DNA from: Dryococelus australis
Taxonomy: Eukaryota > Arthropoda > Insecta > Phasmatodea > Phasmatidae
Direction of reading: 5' to 3'
Length of the DNA stretch: 64,000 nt
Assembly (NCBI GenBank): GCA_029891345.1
Contig: CM056998.1
Coordinates: 171,702,332-171,766,331 of the forward strand
In this document: positions 50,170 through 62,633 of the stretch, one piece after another
Position numbering within the stretch: the stretch's first letter is position 1
Layout of the letters: each line of letters opens with the position of its first letter
Notes under the pieces: generated by a model
What the model saw: only the letters and a program-made list of their open reading frames with translations
What the model was told of the DNA's origin: nothing
Database searches by the model: none
Made by a program: the position numbers and the translations under genes

Positions 50170-51930
50170 AGGGCCGTCATTTTGAAAATAAGTGCCTGAG
50201 TCACTTAAAACATGCAAGTTTGCATGACCTACCATAGTGCTACGTATGTGAAGAATTTGATGTAAATCGATTTATTGGTTACAAATATATGGCATAAAAA
50301 CATAATCTTCTTATATGGCGGTATATTACAAAATTGCCTCTGTACACTATTCATCTAAAATATACTGTCACCATACATAGTTTGGTTGAATTTAGTTGAA
50401 CTGTTTAATATATATGGCAAACTTATCGTAATTATTTATAAAGCCGCCATTTTGAACATCGTGGTCTAACCCACTTAAATGGTGTAAATTTACATGATAT
50501 TCTGTAGCACTAATGGTGTTTACAATCTGATGGAAATTATTTGAATTATTCCAGAAACACGCCAAAATGTTTCGTTTTCTCATATGGCACTATTTTGCAA
50601 AAATATTGGCAAAATAGTCTCGCTGTATGCATAATTGATTCTTCTAATGAATACTGTTAGTGTATAAAATTAGGTTGATTTTTTTATTGTTTCATAGAAT
50701 AACATATTAACTTAAGTTATTTAGATTAAAAACCATTTAGAAGAGGACTGCCGTACTTAACAGTCTTCATACCATACTGTAGCACTACTTGAGCGTAACA
50801 ACTGGTGGGAATTGTTTGATTTGTACTTGAAATATGGCATAAAACCTGAATTTCTTGTGTGACAATCTTCATAAACAGAGGACATAAAGTATATGTATTA
50901 GCACATTCGATTATGGTCATAGATACTGCCAGTATACAAATTTAAGTTAAAAAGATTACATAGTTTCGTAGATATAGCTCACTAAACAAAAAATATTTTA
51001 TAGCCGCCATTCTGAAAATATCTGTCGCACTTAACAAATAAACATAAATTAATATGGCCTACCGCAGTACAACCTCTTCCCCAAATTGGGTAAAAATATG
51101 CTGAGTGTTTCTCGAGATAATGACAAAGTCTTAACTTTATTTGGGGCTACCTTACAAAATGGCTGATAAATGAGTGTCTGTACGGGCCAATTTGAGGGTT
51201 ATATTAGATACTGCCAGCATTCAAATTGAATTTGAATTTTGTTTCGTTAGCAAAATATACTGAGCTAAAATACTTATATAGCAGCCAATTTCCGAATAAA
51301 TTCCTGCCCTAATTAACACCTACTAGTTTACACAATCTGCTGCAGAACTATTTGTTTGCCAAATTTAGTAGGGATCGGTCAATTGTTTCCCCGAGGCATT
51401 TCATAAGATTTTATTTATCCATGTGACATCTTACAAAATGGCAGACAAAATATGCTCCTGGTAGACTCTTACCGAATAAACCTAAAATATTTGCATGACA
51501 ATAATTTAAAAAAAAAAAGTGCCCAATTAATTTCAATTATTTGAGTTACCATGCACTATAATAATGTTACATGCAAAATTAGGCGAGAATTGATTTAATA
51601 GTTTTTGAGATATAACATTTTTTTAAATGTCAGACCAACAACAATATCCATCGCAATATTTAATGCTACATGATGTGCTGTCAGCATACAAAATTTGGTT
51701 TAAATCGGTCGAATGGTTCTAGAGATATGACATATCACGCTAACTAAGTAAATGGCAGTCATTTTGAAAGAAGTGCTCGGCTTTGTTGAAAACTAAAAGT
51801 AAGATGTCCTGACTTAGTGCTGCATGTGTACCGAGTTTGGGGAAATTCCGTTGATGCAGTCAAAATTTGGAAAAGAGGAGGGAGGCACACATGTACACAC
51901 AGACAGGAAAGTGATTTCATAAGCCTTTCT
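50170..51930. repeat. Degenerate tandem repeat, period about 275 bp, about seven units
   Basis: Each unit begins near GCCGCCATTTTGAAAATA-like text, then CACTTAAA, a TACATGACCTACCATAGTGC-like phrase, ATCGATTGAATGGTT-like text, TCATATGGC with TTACAAAATGGC, and ATACTGCCAGTATACAAA. Anchors are near 50175, 50445, 50729, 51003, 51281, about 51508 and about 51755. Spacings are 270, 284, 274 and 278 bp, then shorter. Copies are strongly diverged. The last unit ends in ACACACAGACAGG. Confidence 0.7.
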
Positions 51931-52074
51931 TTCCTTCGAAAAATAGGCTAAGAATTTCATGAACTTAACTCGAGCTATGTTGAAGTAATGGAGTGACACA
52001 GAATGTGCGCACACGTACACGCGCACACACTAAAATATGAAAAAGTTTGTGTGTGATTAATTTTTATAGTGCAT

Positions 52075-52215
52075 TTCATGGCAGCGTTCCAAAATCCACC
52101 CCCTTTTCTCTTGAGGGCATTTGATGGCTCTGAGATGTTCGCAAATTCTGGAATTAATTTTGAATAGAAACTGCCCATCCCGAGGAAACATTGGACCCCT
52201 CCTCTTTGGTTGTGT
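52075..52215 (-). pseudogene. Gypsy pol fragment (same family as 59.5-64 kb element)
   Basis: The minus strand reads VQCFLGMGSFYSKLIPEFAN followed by ISEPSNALKRKG, nearly identical to the RT/RNase H junction at about 61808-61910 of the gypsy element downstream. Only this short piece is present, bounded by unrelated sequence. It is a stray fragment and not a separate gene. Confidence 0.8.
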
Positions 52216-52519
52216 CCTAAAACTGCAGAGTAATTACTCTTGAGCATCTTGCCAGAGCAAAACTTCTACACACACATTTTCAGCGAGTAACGAAGGGTAA
52301 ACTGAAAATGGCGGGAAGTTTAGTAAAATTCAACAAACTGAAAGGAAAAGTGGACATTCTGGTAATAGACACTCGCGGAAAAATTACGAATGACGAGAAA
52401 TTTTATTCGCTACGAAAATTTTTACATGCTTATGACAGTAGAATCGTAATATGACACCACGTTGTGTGTTTACGTAAAAGTGTAACGCGAAGTAATCGTG
52501 ATCCCGTCCAAGTAGAGCC

Positions 52520-52757
52520 AGCAGCCCTATCCGAGGACACACGTATAGTTACGGCCAGGGGTAAGATATGAGATGGGGATGGAGCAGTGGCTGAATGAGT
52601 TCGGAGAAAACTGAGGTTTCTGGGCGTTAACTCCCGCCAAGCTCTCCACGGGAGAATAACCACGCGAAAAATGCCCTCCCTCTGGGGCCTGGGTTCGAAC
52701 TAGGGACACAGATGTGGGAGGCTTGTGTGTAATCACTGAACCAACGGGTGAGCTCTC
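52520..52757 (-). mobile_element. tRNA-derived SINE-like sequence, family 3
   Basis: On the minus strand it begins GAGCTCACCCGTTGGTTCAG (A-box region), continues AAGCCTCCCACATCTGTGTC, then CTAGTTCGAACCCAGGCCCC (B-box region). The rest follows the same general plan as family 1 (AACCTCAGTTTTCTCCGAAC; CCATCCCCATCTCAT). It is the only copy seen in the window, so repetition is not shown directly. Confidence 0.5.
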
Positions 52758-54059
52758 ACCAGTTCCGCCCCCGCCCCCCCCTCCTCTTCATATTTGAACC
52801 TCGACTTTCTTATAATCTTAATGAAGTGCTCCCCCCCCCCCCCCCCTTGTTGGCCTATCCAGATTTTGGAAGAAAACTGCTAGAACAAAGACACGTAATA
52901 GAGCTTCATGCTCCCCAGCTCCTGAGTGATGGAGGAACCCAAATTGCTTTCTCAGATTCGACACACGGTAGACATCGGAATTTCTCAGTTTACAAAGGAA
53001 AATTTGTTTATTTGAGAGAATTGTACACATTATAAAAGTACCACGTTGTTCAACTTCGTTTTCATACATGCTTGAGGGAAGATAGTTCATTGGAATTACA
53101 AGAGAGTGCAGGTTCTCTATACTACATATACTTCCGAGTATGGTAACAGGAAATAAATTGCTCGTAGTCGTCTGTACATTTTTTTTAGCCTCTGAAAAAA
53201 AAAAACAGTTTAAATCATTTGCAACCTTTTCTTGTTTGAAATAAAAAAATTATCTAAACAGCTGGAATGTATAAATAAACTAAATAAACACTGTGCCGTT
53301 TTAAGCCGAGTAAAATATACCTTGCCCAGCATCCATAGGGGTCGACTTCTTGTTTGCAGAAGGGAGGAAAGTTTCAAACTTTCTGCGACAGTACCCACGT
53401 TCATTTAAATTTCATCTCTCTTTTCCCCCCCCCCCCCACCCCCTTTTTGCAGGCCAGCACTTGTACACTGTATGTTTGTGCATGCGGTGACTCTCGTATG
53501 TAGCACTTATTTCATGTAAGGCAAAGTTTTAAACATTTAAATGAAACAATTGATACTGAAATATTGCACCTCCTCCAGATATACCAGAAAAAGGACATAA
53601 TGGGGTGACGTGAAAAAGATCTTACGAGAAGTATGTCCGTCCTGTGTAGAACACATACTTATGTCTTCGTGGGAATGTGAATGAGGTGCAGAAAGTTGAA
53701 AGCAAAAGTGTAATTCTGAATGACAATTAAATTTAGTAAACAAAAAAGTACAAATTTTAATGAAAGACATAGTAATGAAGGAATTGGGTGTTTAAAAACT
53801 TACCACAGACTGAATTGGAGTGACCAACAAGTGTTTTAAATTTCCAGAATATTTTGAGTTTAAATGCTATCTATCGGCGTATAGTATTCCAAATTAGCGT
53901 TATTTAACAAATGTATCAGAAAAACTAATAAATATTGCACATACACAATCAGAAATACACCATCGTATATACTTATATTACATATACCTTTGTAAGTCAC
54001 GCAATTATAAATATAAACATTGAAAAGATTGGTCCTACGGGAAATATTGGCCGTCTTCT
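52758..54059. other. Unassigned DNA with C homopolymers
   Basis: No gene could be supported. C-tracts lie near 52773-52790, 52831-52846 and 53426-53438. Short frames on both strands carry no motif. Confidence 0.5.
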
Positions 54060-56260
54060 TTCCGCACATCGAAATTTTGGCGGTTCCGACACGAGTTCAG
54101 TTTCTTTTGGATTTCGCATTAGCAGTATCCGCTCTTCATGTCCGAAGTAGAAATCCACTCGGAACCTGCTAGGTTGTTCAGTGTGTCGTCTATCCTTGAG
54201 AGTGGATAAGAATCTTTCTTGTTCACATTATTAAGTTAGTGCTAATCAACACAAAATCTCACAGAGCCATCTTTCTTTTAACGAGCACAATGGGAGAAGA
54301 CCGTGGACTGACTGATCGCTCTATCACATCTAACTCCTTTATCTCTTTCAGAATACCATCAACCACCTCGTGTGAAGCTAGCGGAAGTCGTATTGGTGGC
54401 TGCTCTATAGGCCTGGCATTACCTGTGTCTATGACGGCATGCAATATTAGTTATGCCAAGGCCATTTGGCTGCAGGATAAAGCACCCCATTTTTCAGTAA
54501 TATTTCTGAGGCGGCCATCTCTTTTCGTCAGTTAGGTTCTCTCTTGTTCTTGTTTGCGGTTCGCCCAGAGCATCTGTAAGGAACATTAGGTATTTTGTGT
54601 ATCGAAGCATCAGGAACATTTGAAAGAACCTGTAAGACCTGCGTGCAAACCCCTATTGTGACCCCCCCCCCCCTTCCACGTGATTGATAGTACTACCAGA
54701 TAAATTTATCATCCTTACTGGCAAACTGTCTGTGTTGAAGAGACCAAAGTGTGTACTACAATGACACCATCTGGTAGAATGCTACATTTCTGGGCTGAAT
54801 AAATTGAGCCCAGTCGCCTGGCAAATTTCTCATGGAATAACATATTCTTTAGAAGCAGGAAGTACGGCCGACTGACTACAAATTACCGGACAACTCATTG
54901 GCGAAGATAAATCTTGTCATGTTGACACCACCAACCTGTTATTGCCTGCCTGTAGTACCCCCATTCGGGTATCGGTATAGCATCCCAGCTTACATAACAC
55001 ATAAAGTTCCAAAATGCATTCTTCCTCTATTTCTCCTATGTAAATTTCATGCTCTGTGCCAAGGTTACCTACTTTTAAGAGTACCATTCTCTTACCTCTG
55101 ACTGGCATGGTCTCGCTCGGCACTGTATTTAAATAGCAGTGTTGCATGCCCTCCTCGGACGATCACTGCAGAGGAGAGGGGGGAGTATATCTCGTCTTAC
55201 CACTGTTATAGTCGACCCTGTGTCAACGATCATCTGACAAACATCGTCTAGGCTCCCCTCCTCCAATATGGCCTTAGTCCTGTTTCACCGAACGCACCTG
55301 CAATAATATTGGGGCCTTCCTCTCCAGCAATCTCAGACCTTTTGCCCCTCAATATCGGTGCTTACAAGTTCCCGAATATCGTGTGCTTTTACCTGCCCCT
55401 CACTGCCTGCTTCCGGATTGCTGCTGCTGAGGAAAATTGGTTCGCAGGTGCCCTTGCTGTCTACATGACCAACATTCAGGCCGTTTAAGTGGGGGATGCC
55501 GAATCACTGCAACGCGGACCCTGGAAGCGATGTCCCTCATGGTAGTCTGCAATTCCTTCAGCGTCCTCTTGTTGCTACCACTCTCGTTTTAATTGAGCAA
55601 CACTGCCCGCACTGGACGCCGGATGCACTGATACTTGTCTTGCTGACTCCACCACCAGTGCTTGGGCCAGGGTATCTTGCATAGTGCGTGGCGCAGTCAG
55701 GCGTACAGCTTGCCGCACCTTGGTTTCAGCGATAGTGTCGACGAAGAAGCCTACTGCGATGACATTGCGTGCCTCCTAATAGCACCCCTCCAGAAGCAGG
55801 TGAGACAGCCGCACGATGTCCTGCTACAGCTGCTGCAGTGCTTCCGTGGTCGCTGGATGCGGCTTCGCAATTGGACATGATGGGCGTGTCTCAGGTGTCT
55901 GTCGCCGAAGCGCAGCTCCAAGACCGACAACGTGTGGAGTACTCCAGTCGATGTTCTGGCAAGGACTGCAGTATGCTCAGTGCAATTCCCCTCAGTACAG
56001 CCGTGTGGTAGTACACCAACTGCTTGACAGTCCAGCCATTATGGATGGCGACGATCTCGAACTGGTACCGCTATTCATGCCAGGGTATCTGTCCATCATA
56101 AGAGGCCGGCTTAATTGTGATGCATTTACTCAACCCTGGCCGAACCGTACCAACACTGCAAAACTGCTAGCCCTCTCTTGCAATGGCTGTATTGGAGGTG
56201 ATCTCTGCCCTCTGCTCGCTGCCCACATTCGTCAGGTTGGGTGTCGTTCTTAGCTCCTCA
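54060..56260 (-). pseudogene. Ty3/gypsy gag-pol remnant (minus strand)
   Basis: Reading leftward on the minus strand, gag text at about 56075-55800 (YDGQIPWHE, stop, RYQFEIVAIHNGW, then YYHTAVLRGIALSILQSLPE) is of the capsid type common to Ty3/gypsy gags. A degenerate zinc knuckle lies near 55480 (CWSCRQQGHLRTN, with the last Cys lost). A protease-proximal segment is at 55147-54917 (EIEEECILELYVLCKLGC). The start of reverse transcriptase is at 54444-54259 (VIDTGNARPIEQPPIRLPL, then VIERSVSPRSSPIVLVKRK), continuing through STSDMKSGYC near 54150. RT's active-site YxDD, RNase H and integrase are missing. It belongs to a different lineage from the element at 59.5 kb, judging by the RT text. Confidence 0.85.
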
Positions 56261-57389
56261 GCCGCTGGCCCCGAGTATCTTCTGTCCTGCTACTGTAAGA
56301 ATTCTTGCCATTCCTTCCTACGGACGCTCACCTCCTGTTCGGCCTTACACTAGACACTGTTCATTCTTTCACTAACACATTCAGTCTCCGGATCACCCTA
56401 TCGCTCACACTGTTGAGCCGCGAGTGTTAGAGCTCGAAGCGCCATCTATAACTGTAGTTGACAGTGCACTCGTGCGCGCACTGTTTCGTCTACTTCTGCT
56501 ATTACTTCGCCTGCTTCTATTCCATTAATAACCACTTTCTGCTGGACCAGTAACTCTGGGTCCTGTTACCATACTGCTAATTTAATGTGACTATAAAATG
56601 TAGTTTTAGATGTATTGTAATCAAATGTGTGGCATAGTCTGTGTTTTTGGGCGTGCATTAGCTTGCTTGCTATTTCAAAATGCTGGTTTCGATTGCCCTT
56701 AAAAATTTGTTTGAATTAACTTAAGTTCCCATCTGCTGTTTCGTTCCAGGGTTTTAATGTATTGTATAAGTCCTTTCGCTGCCAGTTAAAAATAATTTTC
56801 TTACCGACTCGCATTTATTCACGACTTGCATTTATTCACGACTCGCTTGTGGACGTTTTAAATGTTTGTAATACTTGTATAATTTTTAACGGTGAGAGCT
56901 TTGGTAGGGTCTTCTGACCGCCTCTCATTGACTTTTGGATTTTAATTGTTTTTTTTTTTAAATAATTTTTAGGGAACGAGGGTTTTGTTTCGAAAACAGT
57001 GTGATTGGCCAATCAGTTCCCAGAAAATGAAGGGTATGTCAATTTTTAATGCTCTTCCTCTTAAAAGAATACGTGTCGAATCTAGTCAAAGAGTTTAACC
57101 TTTGCAATCTTTTGTAAGATTTATGAATAAAAGGTATAGTAATTGTATTTCTTTGTGTTCCTTATTATTTGCGATGGCACACTGTGTTAATTTTCTTGTC
57201 CACCAGTCTATTTTGTTGTTCACTAGCTCTCAATATCTTCTATCGTTGGTCAACATTTTCTTTCACTCTTTTTTTTAAATCTACATTCTCATTCACAGTG
57301 CATATTATGTGCACTACTTCGCTAACACTATCTACTGTCTTGAGAGCCTTTACTGTCTTGCCTACTAGTTCACTATAACACTACTATAT
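56261..57389. other. Unassigned DNA upstream of the minus-strand gypsy remnant
   Basis: A 5' LTR would be expected here for the minus-strand element. A possible primer-binding-site-like TGG start lies near 56570, but no matching LTR copy exists in the window to confirm it. No gene is supported. Confidence 0.4.
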
Positions 57390-57625
57390 ACTATTCACAG
57401 TAGAGTGAGCAACCTTTAAGGCTGTATCAAAATTTTCTCTTTTAGCTAGCTTATATTTTCCCCCCCTTTTTAATATAAACACTGCCATCTGACTAATAAA
57501 CAAAGTGTATACATTTCGCTACTCTCAAAAGTGAACATCTGAGCCTGTAATAAAATATATTTATTGTTTATGCCTGTTGGGGGGGGGGGGGCCTTTAAAA
57601 AGTAGTCATTTTACTGCGAATACTG
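57390..57625. mobile_element. MITE, short GGCTGTTCAC family, diverged copy
   Basis: The left end reads ACTATTCACAGTAGAGTGAG followed by CAACCTTTAAGGC; the right end is GGCCTTTAAAAAGTAGTCAT followed by TTTACTGCGAATA. The core in reverse shares AAATGTATACACTTTGTTTA with 19801-20028. A poly-G run lies at about 57580-57591. Confidence 0.65.
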
Positions 57626-59515
57626 TAAAACTTGGCTATTTACAAATTCACTAACATTTCGCATTAGACTATTTACATTTTCATTAACATTGTTTACAGC
57701 ACTACTTATTTATTGGGCTATTTACAGTGAGACGGGCATCTCATAATTTGCAAGTTTTCCGCATCCCGACTCGACAGCCCGCTCTGACTGTCCCACCTGG
57801 TTCGCCTTCGCTGCGCCAAATTGCATAGTACATCCGACAACTAACACCAATTTCCCGCATGAAATTTCTACAAAACTACGTGTAGTGGTCCTTACATCTA
57901 CATGCTACATGTTTTGGACGACTAATCCCTACCTTCTGCCAACATGTATTTGAAGTTCTGTGTTGACGCTTTGTGACAAGGTATAGACCGGCATGTGAAG
58001 CAGCAATCCAGCATAACGACCAAAGCGCCACACGACGTAGTCTAGACTGCGTGGGCGCACAACTGAGTTGGTGTGCCTAGCCGCCGCGTGGAGCGCTGGG
58101 GGTGCTGACGTCATAGCGGTGCGACGCGAAGATAAACACGTGGCGCTTGGACTGATGTGATTGCAGTGCTGCAGAAGTTGTGTTTCGATGGCAATAATGA
58201 ACTTATAGAATTTGGTAGAGAGTTCCATGCGTTCTCATTGGAGGAGAATATTTTAATAACCCCCATCAGGGAGACGGCTAACCGACAAACTGTAGCATAA
58301 GTACCTGGGAGTTTGCCATCTTCGAGGAGAACGGCCGACTCCTGGGTCTTCGGCACAAGCTAAGTATTTCAATGATTAATCTATGCTTGGTAAAGGATCC
58401 TTCAGGTAATGCGGAAAAGGGGCATATTGGCCTTTCTTTTAGGTAACTAGATTTTTTTTTTTTTTTAACGTGATAGAAATTGTCCGCAAAATTGGTAAAC
58501 TGCTGATTAAATTTAATATTTTGCCTATTAAATTGCACCCGCATTTTGAGTCGTCATTCTTAAAATGAGAAATAAACAAATTAAGGACTTGTCAGAAAAT
58601 CATACAAGTTAATTGCTGCTGAAATATTTTGTGTCACTGCAAAAATTTTGAGTGAGACACACTTAAATTACATAATTTATAAACTTTTGCGAGCCAGTTT
58701 ATAAGCCATGTTAATTTTAACATTTATTTTTATGTGGCCAGGCAAGAGTAAATTTTTTAGAAATGCAGGTCATTTGCATTTTTAGATTCCAAGTCATAAG
58801 GATGACTGTTTTTGATAATTTTAAAATGATGTGATGGAATGTTGTCTGAAGTAAATATTAAGATTTTTAAACCTAAAGTTTATATGGAAAATTGCAGTTA
58901 GTTTTGTGACCACAGGGGAAATAAATCTAGTTAGGAGCTTTTTAAAGATTGTCAATGTAAGTGAATGTGGTTTTTAGAACACTTCAGATCGTAAACCAAA
59001 TATTGCCATATAAAGTGAATTTAAAATATCAATGTATGGCGCAATTGTATGTTTTGTGCGCATATTAAATGTTCCTAATATTATTTTCTGGTGACGATAA
59101 TCAAAGCTTTAAAATTTATAGCCAATATAAATTTTTGTTATGGGTGTTTTTGTGATAATCATTGTGTTAATTTTCTATGAAAACTAAAGAAATTCAATAA
59201 ACAAAACAACTTCTGTGTGACTTGCTGGTTGCTAGAAGATCTTTAGTTAGTATGTTCTCGGCTAAAAGGTTTTTGTCTTTGCTAATTTTTATGTGAATTT
59301 CGGGCTGGTTTTTAGATACCCTTTGCTACTCCCTTGGCCAAGGGCGTAACAAAGTTTCCCTGCGCACTTTACTCTTTGGCAGGGTCTTGCTATTGTTCTG
59401 GGATAATCTTGTTTTGGAAAGCGTATAAAGGTAAAATTGCACTTGGGAAAGAGTAACAAAGTGGTTTTTGCGGTTGGTTTTTCCTGTTTTTGTTGCTTGG
59501 GTACTAATAACCATA
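57626..59515. other. Unassigned DNA upstream of the plus-strand gypsy element
   Basis: A GC-richer patch at 57770-58340 has open frames on the minus strand (up to 99 codons) without recognised domains. From 58560 to 59300 it is AT-rich. The 5' LTR of the downstream gypsy element should lie here or just beyond, but I could not match it to the presumed 3' LTR start at about 63972. Confidence 0.4.
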
Positions 59516-60545
59516 ATGTTAACAGGTCGGATCCGGCGATTGAGCAAAGCCGCCCTCGCCCAACTCCTGAAGGAAGCATGGGGGGATGTGCTGGAATCGG
59601 ACGGGATAGCGGAACTGCGGGTGAAAACGTACGCCCTTGTACGATGTGGATATGGGGGATGACAGTGCCACAGCAGCTGTGGGCGAGTTCGATCCTGTTT
59701 CTAAATCTCTTGGTTATGTGCCTCCAAAATTATACTCAAACATTCCCATTTTAGCGGACACCACGCTTTCTTCGGTAATCACTTTTTTTTTGCGGCTTTG
59801 AATTCAGTTATTTCTTTTAATTTCTGCCATAGGCAGGTGATGTAAGCCGTGGTTACCTTCAGAGTGCCAAAAGTGTGGCAGCCTATCCTTTGTAGGACAC
59901 AGGAAGAAAACTGGGAGTTTTTGTTGTTGGTAAATACGTGTTTTAGGTAAACAGCTAATGAAGTGGCTGTGGGAAATATGCGTGTGAAGTTGTCAGATAA
60001 GCAACAATCGCCTAGCCAGACTATGCAGAGTTTTGTAAGTGAAGTACTAGTGTTAGTCGTTCTAGGGTATCCCTGTTCAGAAGAATGTTTTACCCAAAAA
60101 AATGTTTTACAATTTGCTCCCCCCCAAAAAAATCAGTTTTTTTTTTTTTTTGCCTTTACTACAAAACCTACCACCTTGTTGCAGCTTTCGTCCCTTGTGA
60201 CTGAAGTCGAGCACACTGGACAGAGATTGTTCTGCGGACCCAATAAGTAGTGAGATAAAGACGGCCCTGAGGGGAGAGGAAATACGGGTCCCTTCTAAAG
60301 TGTGCATTATTTGTGGGAAAACAAATCATGTAATGAAAGACTGCAATCATAAGAAGTACTTATTTTCTGTGGTTCAGGATGATGCCCCTAGTAAGCGTGA
60401 GGTAAAAACTCGGCTGTGGTACTCAGGCAGGGGAAGTCGGTGACATCTCAGGAAAGTAAGGCAAGTTTACTAAGGTAATGTGCTATTTTTGCAAACAGGA
60501 ATGGCATATCAAGGCCAGATGCCCTCAGAGAGAGAAAGTGATAGG
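59516..60545 (+). pseudogene. Gypsy gag with two CCHC zinc knuckles
   Basis: The likely start at 59516 opens a frame with RRLSKAALAQLLKEAWGDVL, an N-terminal helical segment of the kind found in gypsy gags, and ends at a stop at 59662. The capsid region is not continuous. Two nucleocapsid knuckles with perfect C-x2-C-x4-H-x4-C spacing survive: CIICGKTNHVMKDC at 60302-60343 and CYFCKQEWHIKARC at 60481-60522. They would bind the element's RNA during packaging. Confidence 0.75.
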
Positions 60546-60587
60546 GAATCATGCAGTTAATAGTTTGAGGTTTGATAGTAATTCGGT

Positions 60588-60987
60588 TTGTTGTATGTAC
60601 CAGTGATCATTGCTGATCAAATAAGGGTAGCTGCACGCTTAGATTCCGGCGCCACTTTTTCTCTCATTAATCATGACTTTTGCAATTATTTGGTGAAAAA
60701 TATGCCAAAGGGACTTATCAAAGTTCAGAAATGGGAGGAGATTGGTTTTTCTCTTGCAAATGGTGGTGTGATTAGTTCACACAATGTCGCTAATTTCAAA
60801 ATCGAAATTGAAGGGTTTTTCCTGGAAGTTCGAATTTAGGATTTTGCCCAGGTTAAGTCACGAGTTACTCCTAGGAGTGGATTTCTTGGGGGAAACACAA
60901 TCTTGTATAGATGTACCACAGAAGAAATTGTTTCGCTTTTGTAAGGATCGGCCTGTGTTAGTCACATCCAAACATTTTAATTTTTAG
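60588..60987 (+). pseudogene. Gypsy aspartic protease region
   Basis: ARLDSGATFSLINHDF contains the retropepsin active-site triad (D-S-G) in the usual D-S-G-A-T form. A stop at 60837-60839 and a frameshift break the frame. The following ELLLGVDFLGE text is the usual C-terminal protease motif. Confidence 0.8.
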
Positions 60988-61038
60988 GTTATTACCATTC
61001 AGACTAGAAATAGTGACCAGTAATGTCGGCTGATTGAA

Positions 61039-62400
61039 TTGCAAACTGAATTTGCAGATGTGGTTACTGCTAGATTAGGTCATTACAGCCATAAACCTAT
61101 AGTTTTGAGACTTAAGTATAATGAGCCTGTTTCCTTGGTTCCTTACCAAGTAGCCCCTCCTAAATTAAAGGCTTTTAGGACCATTGTGGGGGATTTGCAA
61201 AAGGAAGCCATCCTTGAGCCTTCCGACAGTGTGTATTCCAGTCCGGCTTTCCTGTTACCAAAAGGGTACTGGGACAGTACAGAGTAACTTGTGACTATCT
61301 GGAAGTAAATAAAAAGATCTATGTTGACCCCCCACGCATTGCCGACAATCGAGTCTGTTTTTCAGCATGTGGGGAAAACAAAGTATTTCTCTGCATTTGA
61401 CCTTAATTCTGCATTTTTACAGTTGAATTACACCCAGATTCACGAGGTATCCTAGCATTTGTAACGCCCTGGGGACAATATCAATGGGAAAAATTAGCCA
61501 TGGTGGTTAGTTGCGAACCACAAGCTAGGTCAAGTGTATTATTCCAGATCCTGGGAAAATACCAGTACGACTTTCTATTTACTTACATAGATGATGTGCG
61601 TGTCTAAAGTGACACCTTTGAGGATCACCTTGAACATCATCTTCTTTTCCTACAAGTCTTGAGAGAAGCAGGGCTGACAGTCAACCCAGAAAAGGTTACA
61701 TTGGCAAAGACCTACGTTAGCTACCTTGGGTTTGTCATTTCAGATGGAAAAATGTTAATGGAGATCTGTCCGATTGTAAATTTTCCACCTCCGAAAAACT
61801 TGAGAGGGGTCCGATGTTTCCTCGGGATGGTCAGCTTCCACTCAAAGTTAATTCCAGAATTTGCGAACATCTCAGAGCCATTAAATGCCCTCAAGAGAAG
61901 AGGGGTGGATTTTGTCTGGGGAGTGGAGCAAGACCATGCTTTTTGCCAGTTAAAAGAGAAATTTGCTACCCGCCAGTGTTACAGTTACCCCACTTTGGCA
62001 AACTGTTCGTTCCCCAAGTCAGTGCTGGTTCAAAGGCATTAGGCACTGTACTTCGCCAGAGGGTTAGTGAACTAGTTACTGTTGCTTATGCAAGTAGAAT
62101 TCCAACTCCTGCCGAGCAGAAGTTTTTAGTATACGAAAAATAAGTGCTCACTGCCATATTCGGCATGGAGAAGTTCTGTGATTATTTAGAAAGTGGTGAA
62201 TTCGAGTTGCGCACCAGTGTTGAGCTGGTTCCTGGCGACCAACAAACCAGCATGCAGATTAGGCAGTTGGCTTGTTCGCCTCACTCTGTTCAAATTTTGT
62301 GTACAACACATTAAAGAGTTTGGATAATGGTGTAGCCGATGCACTCTCTAGGATGTTTGATGCCGATGAGATTTGCGTGGAAATTCCAGATGAAGTATAA
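61039..62400 (+). pseudogene. Gypsy reverse transcriptase and RNase H region
   Basis: The RT start is seen in EAILEPSDSVYSSPAFLLPK (61039-61287). A frameshift follows, then SAFDLNSAFLQL-type text and FVTPWGQYQWEKLAM, and the catalytic TYIDDV at about 61581-61598 (YxDD box intact). A stop comes five codons after it. The thumb and connection are at 61659-62042 (FLGMVSFHSKLIPEFANISE). RNase H text follows (AYASRIPTPAEQKFLVYEK, and NGVADALSRMFD near 62328-62362). Several stops and frameshifts make it non-functional. Confidence 0.85.
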
Positions 62401-62633
62401 CCGTAGTTCAGGCTGAGGCCCCTACTCCTGTGTTTCAAGTTCAACCAGTATACGTAGACACTTAGTCTGGTAGTAATGAAATTGAACGTGTAGTTAAAGT
62501 TTCGTCAGTAGTTTCATCCATAGATACTAAAGATAGTAAAATTTATGTAACTTCTATGGAATCTTTTAAGGGACAGATTAAGGTTTTACAAGACTTCCCT
62601 CAAGCATAGCTTAAATTACAGCATAATAAGAAA

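Noticed and set aside
58111..58356. Minus-strand AWNSLPNSI text resembling the C-terminal part of LINE reverse transcriptases
   Set aside because: The match is only a few residues, with no RT or endonuclease motif in the neighbourhood.
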